Shown here one piece after another: positions 9,961 to 20,182 of a stretch of DNA of 64,000 nucleotides. This stretch comes from Streptococcus cuniculi (GTDB lineage Bacteria; Bacillota; Bacilli; Lactobacillales; Streptococcaceae): positions 48,825 to 112,824 of the forward strand of contig NZ_SPPD01000007.1 of NCBI RefSeq assembly GCF_004570575.1. The letters are read 5' to 3'. Within the stretch, counting starts at the first letter, position 1. Each line of letters starts with the position of its first letter. The notes under the pieces were generated by a model. That model ran no database searches. It was not told the origin of the DNA and saw only the letters and a program-made list of their open reading frames with translations. The position numbers and the translations under genes are program-made.

Positions 9961-10589
9961 TTACGGAATCCCCGCAATTTCTCCACCAACGCACGGTTCT
10001 TCGCATTTCTGTCAACATACTGATAGAAAATCGTTCGATTGGCTATTTTTCGGAGTAGGGCTTCATCCATTTCATCCACAATCTCCAAAAATGTTTTCTT
10101 GGTTAGCTGATTGATGCTGTTCAATAATGCTGTTTCTTGTTGCTTTCTAGTAGCATCTTCCTGTGGATAACCAACTCCAAATTCACCGTCAAATAACTTC
10201 TCAAGTGTGTATTTCAAGTTCAATTCCCCACACCAGCCAACATTCAGCCCCAGCGGTAAGGACACAACATTTCCATTATTGATTCTTCCAAACAAGAAAG
10301 CATCTTGCGGCGTTTGAATGAAGCCACAACGTAGACCAGGCAGACTATTGCACGCAAGCATCATCCCTTGACCAGCCGAACATCCTGTCACTACAAAGTC
10401 CAGCGATTGGGACTCGATAAGAAAGCTAATCATGACAGCAACTTCTACGTAAGAATAGCTAGCTATCTCACTCGAAAAGACACCTAAATTGACAACTTCA
10501 TGCTGTCCAGCTACTGATTGTTGGACAGCTTGAACGAACACATCGTTAATGTCCGCTCTGGTACTGGCCTGTATGACTCCAATTTTCAT
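9957..10589 (-). CDS. RpiB/LacA/LacB-type sugar-phosphate isomerase family protein
   Basis: A 210-residue protein. The N-terminal ~150 residues match the RpiB/LacAB fold: MKIGVIQASTRADI, then FVVTGCSAGQGMMLACN, where the Cys-Ser-Gly region lines the active site in ribose-5-phosphate isomerase B, and the NNGNVVSLPLG strand. The C-terminal ~60 residues (TFLEIVDEMDEALLRKIANR) form an extra helical segment absent from plain RpiB. The reaction is likely an aldose-ketose phosphate isomerisation, but the substrate is unknown. The ribosome binding site is GGGAGG. Confidence 0.75.
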   Translation of the reverse strand: MKIGVIQASTRADINDVFVQAVQQSVAGQHEVVNLGVFSSEIASYSYVEVAVMISFLIESQSLDFVVTGCSAGQGMMLACNSLPGLRCGFIQTPQDAFLFGRINNGNVVSLPLGLNVGWCGELNLKYTLEKLFDGEFGVGYPQEDATRKQQETALLNSINQLTKKTFLEIVDEMDEALLRKIANRTIFYQYVDRNAKNRALVEKLRGFRN

Positions 10590-10624
10590 AGTCTACCTCC
10601 CAAAATGTTGACAACTCTGTAAAC

Positions 10625-11749
<1,125 letters not shown>

Positions 11750-11773
11750 CTATTCTCCCATCAATTTAATCTA

Positions 11774-11792
11774 GTGTAAACTTCCTTTACAC
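11774..11792. promoter_or_regulatory. Inverted repeat in the mnmA leader
   Basis: GTGTAAA-N5-TTTACAC is a perfect 7-bp inverted repeat between the mnmA promoter and its start codon. It resembles the core of the longer repeat at 23994-24024 (TTGTAAA-N5-TTTACAA). It could be an operator or an RNA hairpin. Confidence 0.4.
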
Positions 11793-11851
11793 CGTCTATT
11801 TTCAAAAAACGATTGAAGGTCGATTTTGAAGTACCTCACGGCACAGACAGT

Positions 11852-11860
11852 ATTATACCA
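11852..11860 (-). promoter_or_regulatory. Extended -10 promoter of mnmA
   Basis: On the minus strand TG-G-TATAAT gives an extended -10 element. No good -35 box is present at 17 bases, as is usual for this promoter type. Confidence 0.5.
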
Positions 11861-11920
11861 TATCCCTACCTATTTTCTAACAAATAACATCAAGATGCGG
11901 ATTTTCCGAACGTTATCTGA

Positions 11921-11926
11921 TATAAT
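11921..11926 (+). promoter_or_regulatory. -10 box of sdaAB
   Basis: TATAAT lies 30 bases before the sdaAB start codon. The -35 region is weak, which suggests activator use or low basal strength. Confidence 0.4.
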
Positions 11927-11955
11927 AACAAGTAAGAGAAAATTGAGGAAAACCT

Positions 11956-12627
11956 ATGACAAATGCAAAATTTCAATCCGTCTTCGACATCATCGGACCT
12001 GTCATGATTGGTCCGTCATCTAGCCATACTGCGGGAGCTGTCCGCATTGGTAAAATCGTCTCATCTATCTTTGGAGAGATTCCGACAGAAGTTGAATTTC
12101 AACTCTACAATTCATTTGCCAAAACCTATCGGGGACACGGTACAGATGTTGCTCTGGTAGCAGGTATCTTAGGAATGGATACCGATGATCCTCGTATTCC
12201 AGATTCTCTTGATATTGCTCGCGAAAAAGGGATTAAGGTCTACTGGAAAATCAACAAGGACAGCAATACCCCACACCCAAACACAACCCGCATTATTATC
12301 AAGAATGAGCATAAATCCATTTCTGCAACGGGTGTCTCTATTGGTGGGGGAAATATTCAAGTAACCGAGTTAAATGGCTTTGCGGTCAATCTCAATATGA
12401 ACACTCCTACGATCATCATTGTTCATCAGGATGTGCCTGGAATGATTGCAAAGGTGACGGATATTCTTTCAAAATATGATATCAATATCGCACAGATGAA
12501 TGTAACTCGTGAAAGTGCGGGAGAAAAGGCCATTATGATTATTGAGGTCGATTCCAGACAATGTGGTGACTCCATTGCCGAAATTGAAGGGATTCCACAT
12601 TTACACAATGTCAACTTCTTTAACTAG
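11956..12627 (+). CDS. sdaAB: L-serine dehydratase, iron-sulfur-dependent, beta subunit
   Basis: A 223-residue beta subunit of the two-component 4Fe-4S L-serine deaminase that converts serine to pyruvate and ammonia. The N-terminal domain has FDIIGPVMIGPSSSHTAGAVRIG, typical for the family. A C-terminal ACT domain (about residues 148-220, TIIIVHQDVPGMIAKVTDIL) usually binds an amino acid. The start has a GAGGAAAACCT ribosome binding site. sdaAA follows 12 bases later. Both are on the plus strand, against the surrounding minus-strand genes. Confidence 0.95.
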   Translation: MTNAKFQSVFDIIGPVMIGPSSSHTAGAVRIGKIVSSIFGEIPTEVEFQLYNSFAKTYRGHGTDVALVAGILGMDTDDPRIPDSLDIAREKGIKVYWKINKDSNTPHPNTTRIIIKNEHKSISATGVSIGGGNIQVTELNGFAVNLNMNTPTIIIVHQDVPGMIAKVTDILSKYDINIAQMNVTRESAGEKAIMIIEVDSRQCGDSIAEIEGIPHLHNVNFFN

Positions 12628-12639
12628 AAAGAGAACACT

Positions 12640-13512
12640 ATGTTTTACACCATTAACGAACTAATCACACAGGCCGATGAAGGCTTTTCAGGGAATGTTG
12701 CCGAGCTCATGATTGAAACTGAAACCGAGCTAACTGGACGCTCCCGTGAGGAAATCGTGACGATTATGTCAAGAAACTTGACAGTGATGAAATCATCTAT
12801 CATCGATGGATTATCAGAGAGTAAATCGGTATCTGGGCTTACAGGAGGCGATGCGGCTAAACTCGATCGCTATATCCAATCTGGCACCACCCTATCCGAT
12901 CAAACAATTCTTTCTGCTGCTCGCAACGCTATCGCTGTCAATGAGTTAAATGCCAAAATGGGACTGGTCTGCGCCACACCGACTGCTGGCTCTGCTGGTT
13001 GCCTGCCTGCTGTCCTAGGAGTAGCCATTGACAAACTTGGACTCACCGAAAAAGAGCAGCTGGACTTCCTCTTTACAGCAGGAGCTTTTGGACTTGTCAT
13101 CGCAAACAATGCTTCGATTTCTGGAGCAGAAGGAGGGTGTCAAGCTGAGGTAGGATCTGCCGCTGCCATGTCTGCTGCTGCACTCACCCTAGCTGCAGGT
13201 GGGAGTGCCTTTCAAGCTAGTCAGGCTATCTGCTTCGTCATCAAAAACATGCTCGGTCTGATTTGTGACCCTGTCGCTGGGCTCGTTGAAGTTCCTTGTG
13301 TCAAACGCAATGCTATGGGGGCCAGCTATGCGCTCGTTGCAGCTGATATGGCATTAGCAGGTATCGAGTCAAAAATTCCTGTAGACGAGGTCATTCTTGC
13401 CATGTACCAAGTTGGCTCTAGCCTACCAACTGCCTTTCGCGAAACTGCAGAGGGTGGCCTTGCGATTACGCCAACTGGTCTAAAACTAAGAAATGAGGTC
13501 TTTGGACAATGA
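12640..13512 (+). CDS. sdaAA: L-serine dehydratase, iron-sulfur-dependent, alpha subunit
   Basis: A 290-residue alpha subunit carrying the catalytic iron-sulfur cluster. Family motifs visible are CATPTAGSAGCLPAVLG and the cysteine-bearing MLGLICDPVAGLVEVPCVKRN, the expected cluster ligands. Length is normal. It overlaps the next gene by 4 bases, so sdaAB-sdaAA-phosphatase is an operon that ends at the terminator at 14081. Confidence 0.95.
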   Translation: MFYTINELITQADEGFSGNVAELMIETETELTGRSREEIVTIMSRNLTVMKSSIIDGLSESKSVSGLTGGDAAKLDRYIQSGTTLSDQTILSAARNAIAVNELNAKMGLVCATPTAGSAGCLPAVLGVAIDKLGLTEKEQLDFLFTAGAFGLVIANNASISGAEGGCQAEVGSAAAMSAAALTLAAGGSAFQASQAICFVIKNMLGLICDPVAGLVEVPCVKRNAMGASYALVAADMALAGIESKIPVDEVILAMYQVGSSLPTAFRETAEGGLAITPTGLKLRNEVFGQ

Positions 13513-14072
13513 CAACCGTTTATTTTGTTCGCCACTGCGAGCCAAACTACGACAATCACGACGACTTGACAAGGGAATTATCGCCAAAAGGTTTACAAGA
13601 TTGTCAACTAGTGACAAACTTCCTGTCAGATAAAAATGTTGACATCGTTTTATCCAGCCCATTAAAACGGGCTATCGATACCGTAAAACCCTTTGCTCAA
13701 TCTCAAAATCTTACAATTCAGACGGTTGCGGATTTTCGCGAACGTAAGATTGACGACATCTGGATTGAAGATTTTGATAGCTTTACAGCAAAACAATGGG
13801 AAGATTTTTCTTTCAAACTAGAAAATGGAGAGAGCCTTCAAGAAGTCCAAAATCGAAATATCGCTGCTTTACAGAAATGTTTACAGGATTATTCAGAAAA
13901 AACAATCGTCATCGGAAGTCATGGGACAGCACTGTCAACTATTCTCCATTACTATAGTCAACACTTTGGACTGAACGATTTTTTAAGAATCAAACCACTC
14001 ATGCCCCATATCGTTTGTTTAGAATTTGACAAGTTCACATTGCTAAGTCTAAAAGAATACACATTGTTATAA
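13509..14072 (+). CDS. Histidine phosphatase family protein
   Basis: A 187-residue phosphoglycerate-mutase-like phosphatase. The catalytic N-terminal motif is VRHCEPNY (RHxE variant), the second arginine lies in LSSPLKRAIDTV, and the second catalytic histidine is in GSHGTALSTIL. The substrate is unknown; bacterial members act on small phosphoesters. The start overlaps sdaAA by ATGA, so it is translated from the serine dehydratase operon. Confidence 0.85.
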   Translation: MTTVYFVRHCEPNYDNHDDLTRELSPKGLQDCQLVTNFLSDKNVDIVLSSPLKRAIDTVKPFAQSQNLTIQTVADFRERKIDDIWIEDFDSFTAKQWEDFSFKLENGESLQEVQNRNIAALQKCLQDYSEKTIVIGSHGTALSTILHYYSQHFGLNDFLRIKPLMPHIVCLEFDKFTLLSLKEYTLL

Positions 14073-14080
14073 GGGATAGA

Positions 14081-14106
14081 AAAAAAGACCGAGTTCGGTC
14101 TTTTTT
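14081..14106. terminator. Bidirectional terminator
   Basis: AAAAAAGACCGA / TCGGTCTTTTTT form a perfect 12-bp stem with a 2-base centre, with U-runs in both directions. It serves the convergent phosphatase and LysM genes. Confidence 0.9.
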
Positions 14107-14116
14107 CTTCATGCTC

Positions 14117-14824
14117 TTAATACCAACCATGTGCCAACCAAAAGTTTTTAGCTGCCACCCATGAGCCATAGCGACTTGCTACATACGCATCTGCTACACG
14201 TTCTTGATTTTCAGGGGAGTAATCTCCGTTTAAGTAGCTATCTGTCAACTGATAGCGTCCATAGTATCTACCGTTTCGAGCTGTATAACTACCGCCTGAT
14301 TCTTTTTGTGCAATCCACTCTTTGGCTTCTGCTTCAGCATCTGTTACCGTAGAAGTGGTAGGAACTGGAGTTGCTGCAGGAGCAGGAGCTACCTGTGTTG
14401 TTTGGGCTGGTACAACTGAAGCTGGCGTTTCTTGGATTGGTTCCGGTTGAGCGGGAGCTACTTGACTTGGCGTATCTTGAATTGGCTCTGTTTGAACAGG
14501 GGTTTCCTGCGCGGGTGTTTCTTGAACGACTGGCTCAGAAACCACTTGTAAAGGCATATTCGCTACTGTCTCTGATAACTTATATAATTCTAATACCTGA
14601 TTCACATAAATCAAATTCGGATTGTTAATCTGATTCAGAGCAACCAATTCTTCAACAGTTGTTTTGTAAGTAAGAGCGATTTGAGATAGTGTATCTCCTG
14701 ATTTCACCTTGTAGGTATCGGCACTTACGACACCAGCAATCAAGATGGAACTCATGGCAATAAGCCCTGCAATCGCTAATCTTAATTTATTACTTGTACG
14801 TCGTTTGTTACGTGTACGTCTCAT
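14117..14824 (-). CDS. LysM-domain cell wall protein, transglycosylase-like C-terminus
   Basis: A secreted protein of about 235 residues. A basic signal peptide with a hydrophobic core ([20 protein letters not shown]) is followed by one LysM domain ([20 protein letters not shown]) that binds peptidoglycan glycan strands. Then comes a Pro/Gln/Thr linker with short repeats of the type ETPxQxxPxQ, and a C-terminal domain ([19 protein letters not shown] to the terminal WLAHGWY) resembling transglycosylase-like aggregation factors. ATG 14824 is preferred over 14854 because of the AAAGGA site. It resembles the pneumococcal LysM protein of the WalRK regulon, and TGTAA half-sites lie upstream (14889-14914). 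Confidence 0.85.
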   Translation of the reverse strand: MRRTRNKRRTSNKLRLAIAGLIAMSSILIAGVVSADTYKVKSGDTLSQIALTYKTTVEELVALNQINNPNLIYVNQVLELYKLSETVANMPLQVVSEPVVQETPAQETPVQTEPIQDTPSQVAPAQPEPIQETPASVVPAQTTQVAPAPAATPVPTTSTVTDAEAEAKEWIAQKESGGSYTARNGRYYGRYQLTDSYLNGDYSPENQERVADAYVASRYGSWVAAKNFWLAHGWY

Positions 14825-14968
14825 ATGATATATATAGTCCTTTCTTTCAGTCATCTTCTATGATACAACCAAAATATTACTCTTATTTTGTAAAAATATT
14901 ACAAATGTTACAAAAAAGTTTAGATTCCGTGATAAAAGCGCCATTGGCCCTTTTTCCTCATGCTTTCA

Positions 14969-15763
14969 CTAATTTTTCGTAAAATAAAGAAGGGTTCCTA
15001 AAATCAACATGACAACTAAAACTAGACTATCTGCTAACTTCCATTCTAGCATACGGTATTTGGTCCGCCCGTCTCCACCCTGATAGCCCCTTGCTTCCAT
15101 GGCTGTTGCCAAAGCGTCTGCCCGTTTAAAACTAGAAGCAAAGAGCGGGATTAAAATTGGAATGACTGATTTTACCTTTTGAATGAGACTTCCCTCTCCA
15201 AAATCAACTCCACGCGCCCGCTGGGCATTCATGATTCGTGTCGTATCATCCATTAAGGTCGGTACAAACCGCAAGCTCATCGACAACATCAAGCCAATTT
15301 CATGAACTGGTACCTTCAAATAGGTAAGAGGAGCAAGTCCTGCCTCAATACCATCTGCTAGGCTGAGTGGCATGGTGGTCAAGGTCAAGAGGGTCGACAG
15401 GAAAATAATCAAGACAAAACGAACAAAGATAATGCCTGCCTGCTGAATCCCTTCCTCTGTCACTTTCAAAATCCAAAATTGCCACAAGACCTCATGACCA
15501 CCCGTAAAAAAGACTTGGAAAAAGGTTGTAAACAAGATAATTCCAATCATCGGTTTCACACCATTGATGAAAAAGCTTAATTTGATTTTGGATAAAAAGA
15601 TGACAAGAAGAACAAAGGCAAACAATAAGAGATTGGTCACCAAATTATTGGCCCAGAAAATAATCAACAAAAAGCTCATCATGGCAAGCAATTTGCTACG
15701 TGGATCCAAACGATGAATCACCGAATCCCCTGGAATATAACGGCCTAAAATCAACTTATCCAT
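14969..15763 (-). CDS. ecfT: Energy-coupling factor transporter transmembrane protein EcfT
   Basis: A 264-residue integral membrane protein that links substrate-binding S components to the EcfA ATPases in vitamin uptake. Hydrophobic segments occur at about residues 28-65, 70-90, 110-130 and 240-262. The coupling motifs with the Ala-Arg-Gly signature are present: [11 protein letters not shown] and [11 protein letters not shown]. It overlaps ecfA2 by 8 bases in the ecfA1-ecfA2-ecfT operon. Confidence 0.95.
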   Translation of the reverse strand: MDKLILGRYIPGDSVIHRLDPRSKLLAMMSFLLIIFWANNLVTNLLLFAFVLLVIFLSKIKLSFFINGVKPMIGIILFTTFFQVFFTGGHEVLWQFWILKVTEEGIQQAGIIFVRFVLIIFLSTLLTLTTMPLSLADGIEAGLAPLTYLKVPVHEIGLMLSMSLRFVPTLMDDTTRIMNAQRARGVDFGEGSLIQKVKSVIPILIPLFASSFKRADALATAMEARGYQGGDGRTKYRMLEWKLADSLVLVVMLILGTLLYFTKN

Positions 15764-16598
15764 GTACTATTACCTCAACAAATTCGTCAATGGTAATCGG
15801 TAAATGCTCAAAGACAAATCCTCTCCGTTCTAAATTCGCTGCAAATTTTGTAATCTTAGGTACTCCCAACTGGATGCTTTCCATAAAATCAACTTCCTGA
15901 AAAACATCTCTAGGACTGCCTGATTTGACCAATTTTCCATTGGACATAATAAAGACATAATCTGCAAAGTTCGCTACATCGTCCATTAGATGAGTCACGA
16001 GAACAACTGTCATACCCGCTTGGTGGAGCTCTTTAAAAATGGACATCAATTCCCTACGCCCTACAGGATCAAGACCTGCGGTCGGCTCATCAAGCACCAA
16101 GACTTTGGGTTCCATAGCAAGAATCCCTGCAATAGCAACCCGCCGCATTTGACCACCAGATAACTCAAAAGGACTGCGGTCAAACAGGTCTTCTGAGATA
16201 CCTACCAAGGCTAGTTTTTCACGCGCAATCGCTTCTGCTTCTTCTTTTGATACTCCAAAATTCTGCGGTCCAAAAGCAACATCTTTCAATACAGTTTCTT
16301 CAAATACCTGACTTTCTGGGAACTGGAAAACAAGTCCAACTTTTTTACGCACCTGCTTGATATCCTTATTGACAGAGGTCGGTGTAATGCAAAACTCATC
16401 AATCAAAACAGCCCCTGACGTTGGAATATTAAGACCGTTTAGCAACTGTAAAATCGTTGATTTTCCTGATCCAGTATGGCCAATAAGCGCTGTGAAAGAG
16501 CCGTCTACAATCTCCAAATCGACACCAAAAAGCGCACGCCCTTCAAAAGGTGTGTTGGCCTGGTATGTATAATCTACTTGTTGGAGAGTAATGCCCAT
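15756..16598 (-). CDS. ecfA2: Energy-coupling factor transporter ATP-binding protein EcfA2
   Basis: A 280-residue ABC ATPase. Walker A is GHTGSGKST, the Q-loop is in VFQFPESQ, the signature is ELSGGQMRR and Walker B is [13 protein letters not shown]. It forms the heterodimer with EcfA1 that powers the shared ECF module. The start codon lies 22 bases inside the end of ecfA1, giving a 25-base overlap and tight coupling. Confidence 0.95.
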   Translation of the reverse strand: MGITLQQVDYTYQANTPFEGRALFGVDLEIVDGSFTALIGHTGSGKSTILQLLNGLNIPTSGAVLIDEFCITPTSVNKDIKQVRKKVGLVFQFPESQVFEETVLKDVAFGPQNFGVSKEEAEAIAREKLALVGISEDLFDRSPFELSGGQMRRVAIAGILAMEPKVLVLDEPTAGLDPVGRRELMSIFKELHQAGMTVVLVTHLMDDVANFADYVFIMSNGKLVKSGSPRDVFQEVDFMESIQLGVPKITKFAANLERRGFVFEHLPITIDEFVEVIVHG

Positions 16599-17410
16599 AA
16601 TGTTTCTTCTAATTCCTCTTCTGTAAAATAGCGTGACGGCACATCAACCCCCTTTTCACGCAATTGCTGAACCAAGGTTGCTGTAAAGGGCTGGTCTAGA
16701 TCCAAATCCTTTAAATCCTCACGCATAAACAAGTCTGCTGGACCACTAATCGATTCAATCTGACCTTTTTTCATGACCATTACCCGATCACTCAAGGCCA
16801 CTTCGTCCAAATCATGCGTAATCGAAATTACTGTAATCTGATGCTTTTCCTTGATGTCCTTGACAATCCGAATCAAATCCAAGCGCCCTTCAGGGTCTAG
16901 CATACTGGTTGCCTCATCAAGGATAATAATATCTGGTCGCAAAGCAACGACTCCTGCAATCGCTACCCGCTGCTTCTGACCACCAGACAATCTCGCTGGT
17001 TCACGCGTTTTAAAATCCGTCATCCCGACCAATTCTAATGCTTCCTGTACACGCTGCTTCATTTCTTCTAGGGGAACACCTTGATTTTCTAAGCCAAAGG
17101 CAACATCATCTTCCACCGTTGCTCCGACAAACTGATTGTCGGGATTTTGAAAAACCATGCCAATCTGCCGGCGTTTTTCCCAGACATTCTTGGGTGTCAA
17201 GACATCCCCTGAGATGATAATCTCTCCAGATTCTGCCTCTAGAAGCCCATCAATTAGACGAACCGTCGTTGATTTTCCTGAACCATTGTGACCGATAATG
17301 GAAAGCCATTCTCCTTGTTTCACGTGAAACGACACATCATTCAAGGTATAATGCTCATCTTCTTGATCATATTTATAGCTTGTATGTTTTACTTCAATAA
17401 TATTTGTCAT
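16574..17410 (-). CDS. ecfA1: Energy-coupling factor transporter ATP-binding protein EcfA1
   Basis: A 278-residue ABC ATPase with Walker [11 protein letters not shown]-loop [11 protein letters not shown], signature RLSGGQKQR and Walker [16 protein letters not shown]. It pairs with EcfA2. The start overlaps the pgsA stop by one base. The codons for about residues 27-31 form a perfect parS sequence on the DNA (17317-17330), so this gene also hosts a chromosome-segregation site. Confidence 0.95.
   Translation of the reverse strand: MTNIIEVKHTSYKYDQEDEHYTLNDVSFHVKQGEWLSIIGHNGSGKSTTVRLIDGLLEAESGEIIISGDVLTPKNVWEKRRQIGMVFQNPDNQFVGATVEDDVAFGLENQGVPLEEMKQRVQEALELVGMTDFKTREPARLSGGQKQRVAIAGVVALRPDIIILDEATSMLDPEGRLDLIRIVKDIKEKHQITVISITHDLDEVALSDRVMVMKKGQIESISGPADLFMREDLKDLDLDQPFTATLVQQLREKGVDVPSRYFTEEELEETLWALLSNK
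17317..17330. promoter_or_regulatory. parS site inside ecfA1
   Basis: GTTTCACGTGAAAC is the 14-base core of the conserved ParB-binding palindrome; with the preceding T it matches 15 of 16 consensus bases. It lies about 30 kb left of dnaA within coding sequence. ParB is encoded at 46497-47261. Confidence 0.8.
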
Positions 17411-17949
17411 TACTTAAAGGTATCCTTAAATAAATAAGAAGCACCCTTGAAATAATCATAACCTGAATAAAGGGTGAAAAAGAGGGCGATATAAAGGGTC
17501 ATCGTTCCTAACAACTGCCAGTGGAACAATAGAAAGATAATGGCAAACATCTGAGAAAATGTTTTAATTTTACCGGGCATCGCTGCAGCAAGCACCGTTC
17601 CACCATTTTCCACCAAGAGCAGTCGTAAACCCGTTACAGCTAACTCTCGGCAAATAATAATCGCCACAATCCAAGCCGGAGCAACTCCTATTTCTACTAG
17701 CATGATAAAGGCTGTCATGACTAACATCTTATCTGCCATTGGGTCGGCAAATTTACCGAAATTGGTCACCACCTGCCATTTACGTGCCAAATAACCGTCA
17801 AGATAATCCGTCACACTCGCTAAGGCAAATAGTAAAGCCGCTAAGATATGACTAGCCAAGCTATCCCACACACTCAAAATAAGGATGAAGATAGGAATCA
17901 CCAAGATACGACCAAATGTTAAGGCATTGGGAATATGTTCTTTTTTCAT
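17410..17949 (-). CDS. pgsA: CDP-diacylglycerol-glycerol-3-phosphate 3-phosphatidyltransferase
   Basis: A membrane enzyme of about 179 residues that makes phosphatidylglycerol-phosphate, the first step to phosphatidylglycerol and cardiolipin. The CDP-alcohol phosphotransferase signature is complete: DYLDGYLARKW, then GKFADPMADK (D-G-x2-A-R-x8-G-x3-D-x3-D). Four to five hydrophobic helices are evident. The start is taken at MKKEHIPN (17949), which has GAGG at the right distance; an in-frame ATG four codons upstream overlaps rodZ. Confidence 0.95.
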   Translation of the reverse strand: MKKEHIPNALTFGRILVIPIFILILSVWDSLASHILAALLFALASVTDYLDGYLARKWQVVTNFGKFADPMADKMLVMTAFIMLVEIGVAPAWIVAIIICRELAVTGLRLLLVENGGTVLAAAMPGKIKTFSQMFAIIFLLFHWQLLGTMTLYIALFFTLYSGYDYFKGASYLFKDTFK

Positions 17950-17957
17950 TGTAATCC

Positions 17958-18818
17958 TCATTGTTCAATTGTTAGAATGACATTTCCTGACTGATTTGTC
18001 AAAGCAGATGTATCCAACTTTTGCCCTGCAATCGTAATATCAACTCCACGGACAACACCTAGTACAAGAGTAGCCGTAGAGGTTCCTGCTGGAAGAGTTG
18101 CTGACACAGTAGGATTTTCTGGAGATAGGGTAAAGCCACCTGCAATTTCTGTACCTGTTAAGCTCACCCAGCTTGTGACACTTGATACAGAAAGAGCGAC
18201 TGTTACAGGTTCCTTCGCACCTTTTACGGTCACAGCCAAATCATTTCCTCCACCAAACGTTACTAAACTCACGCCAGAGGTCTGACTGCTGGACGATGAA
18301 GGGGTGGTTGTAGAAGAGGGAGAACTGCTAGAAGATTGGCTCTCCTCTTCACTACTTGTGGTAGCTTGTGAAACGACACTATACGAGGTGCTTGTCTCGG
18401 TCGTACGTGCTTGATTTTGTACACGACTATAGACGATATAGGTTACAAAACACAAAATAAAGGTTGAAGCTAGTAATAAATAGATGAGCGGTAGATATGA
18501 TGCTTTTTTCTTTTTCACCTTGTAACTTCTGCGTAGTTCAGACTGCAACTCTACCTCTTCTCCCGCCTCATAGTACATCACTAAACTATTTCGATCATAA
18601 GCATCAAGCAATACCGCAGCATCCAACTCCAGTACCTCAGCATAACGCTGTAAAAATGAACGAGTATAGGTCTTATCTGGTATGTAGTCAAAATCATTGT
18701 ACTCTAAAGCCTGTAAATATTTTGCTTGAATCTTCGTCATCCTCTGTAAATCAGCAAAATTCCAACCACGGCTTTCTCTAGCTGCCCGCAAGACCTCTCC
18801 TATACTTTTTTGTCTCAT
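17958..18818 (-). CDS. rodZ: RodZ-like helix-turn-helix membrane protein
   Basis: A 286-residue protein with a cytoplasmic HTH domain (residues 1-75, IGEVLRAARESRGWNFADLQRMT), one transmembrane helix (about 109-130), a Ser/Thr-rich extracellular linker (about 140-185) and a C-terminal beta domain of the DUF4115 type. In ovococci RodZ takes part in peripheral wall synthesis. It sits upstream of pgsA as in other Firmicutes. The linker is nearly pure Ser, Thr, Gln and Glu, which is low complexity and likely strain-variable. Confidence 0.9.
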   Translation of the reverse strand: MRQKSIGEVLRAARESRGWNFADLQRMTKIQAKYLQALEYNDFDYIPDKTYTRSFLQRYAEVLELDAAVLLDAYDRNSLVMYYEAGEEVELQSELRRSYKVKKKKASYLPLIYLLLASTFILCFVTYIVYSRVQNQARTTETSTSYSVVSQATTSSEEESQSSSSSPSSTTTPSSSSSQTSGVSLVTFGGGNDLAVTVKGAKEPVTVALSVSSVTSWVSLTGTEIAGGFTLSPENPTVSATLPAGTSTATLVLGVVRGVDITIAGQKLDTSALTNQSGNVILTIEQ

Positions 18819-18896
18819 AAATTCCTCTCTCTATCCATTCGTTTTCAATATCATATTGTACCAAAAATTTAGGAAAATTTCGATGCTCATTCACTT

Positions 18897-20177
18897 TTAT
18901 TTTGGAAAAATCATAAAATCTGCTACATCACACTGACCCATAAATTGCCGTCCAACCATCAACACATCCTCCAGTGTCAAACTAGTCAGGAGCTCAGGAA
19001 TATCAAAAATAGATTCAGTTTCTGAAAAATGGCTCACAAAATAGCCGACTGTAAACTCTGAAGAGTTGAGACCACGGATAAATTCACCGTACATCTCATT
19101 CTTAAGAATTTGGAAATGCTCCTGCGTCACATCCTCATCCCACTCAAAATTCAAAAAGGCCTTACGCAACTGACTGGAAACTGTTATTGGCTCTGCTGTG
19201 TCACCTGTCACCGCTACAAAATGATAGCCCTGCTGAACTTCAATATGAAAACTCAAAGAATGATCAATTTTATTTGTCTCATAGAGAGTCTGATAACGTT
19301 TCGAAGTCCGTCCGATTAGCATGGCAAGTAAAAAGGACAGGCAAACCCGGTAATACTGTTCCTTTCCCTTTGCAATAGAATCATTGCCTCGCAGACCGAT
19401 AGCCAGTTTCGGCAACGCTACTTCCCAGCTTTCCTTACCATGATCGATGACCGCTTCTTTCTGGATAGGAATAGCTACTGGCAATTTCTCTTGTGTCACC
19501 TGATTTTCTGCTTGGTAGATATCAATCCAATCCAAAACTTGAGAAACATCTATATCCCCCATGACCACCAAAGTCATTATATTGGGCTGATAAAATTGCT
19601 GAAAATTCTCGCGCAACGTTGCAGCTGAAATCTCGTGAATGGAGGTTATTGTACCTGCGATATCCTCAGCCAAAGCAGTATTAGGATAAAGACTTTTCAA
19701 AATCCCCAGATAAAGACGATGGTCAGGATCATCTGCATACATGTCAATTTCTTGACTGATGATTTCTTTTTCCCGCTCCACACTCTCATCGGTAAAATGC
19801 GCCTCTCGCACCATTTTCTGCAATAATGCAAGTGGCTGACGCACATCTTCTGTCGTTGAAAAAAGATAGCTAGTCTGGTTAAAACTAGTATAAGCATTGG
19901 CATTTGCACCATACTTTGCAAACTCCTGCAAGATGTCCCCACCATCTTCCGTCTCAAATAGTTTATGTTCTAAAAAATGCGCAATTCCTGTCGGATAAAA
20001 CTTGATACCACCACTAGATGTAAATCTATTGTCAACAGAACCAAAATCAACCGTCATAATAGCATAGGTTTCATGGAAATCTTTTTTAGGAATCAAGACG
20101 ACTCTTAATCCATTTTCTGCCTGACACTCATAAATGGGATTTTTTAAGTAAGGATAGGTCTTTTCTGTCAACTTCAT
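18897..20177 (-). CDS. yfmH: M16 family peptidase YfmH-like (EF-P aminopentanol-modification associated)
   Basis: A 426-residue M16 (pitrilysin) protein. The inverted zinc motif HFLEHKLFE (HxxEH) is near residue 68, with the downstream glutamate in a helix around residue 145, so it should be catalytically competent. It pairs with the next gene, YfmF, which lacks the zinc motif. This catalytic plus non-catalytic pair is conserved in Firmicutes and has been connected with elongation factor P modification in Bacillus. It starts 5 bases after yfmF ends. Confidence 0.9.
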   Translation of the reverse strand: MKLTEKTYPYLKNPIYECQAENGLRVVLIPKKDFHETYAIMTVDFGSVDNRFTSSGGIKFYPTGIAHFLEHKLFETEDGGDILQEFAKYGANANAYTSFNQTSYLFSTTEDVRQPLALLQKMVREAHFTDESVEREKEIISQEIDMYADDPDHRLYLGILKSLYPNTALAEDIAGTITSIHEISAATLRENFQQFYQPNIMTLVVMGDIDVSQVLDWIDIYQAENQVTQEKLPVAIPIQKEAVIDHGKESWEVALPKLAIGLRGNDSIAKGKEQYYRVCLSFLLAMLIGRTSKRYQTLYETNKIDHSLSFHIEVQQGYHFVAVTGDTAEPITVSSQLRKAFLNFEWDEDVTQEHFQILKNEMYGEFIRGLNSSEFTVGYFVSHFSETESIFDIPELLTSLTLEDVLMVGRQFMGQCDVADFMIFPK

Positions 20178-20182
20178 CTTTA

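Noticed and set aside
14371..14628. 85-codon plus-strand frame opposite the LysM gene
   Set aside because: It mirrors the Pro/Gln/Thr linker repeats and has no ribosome binding site.
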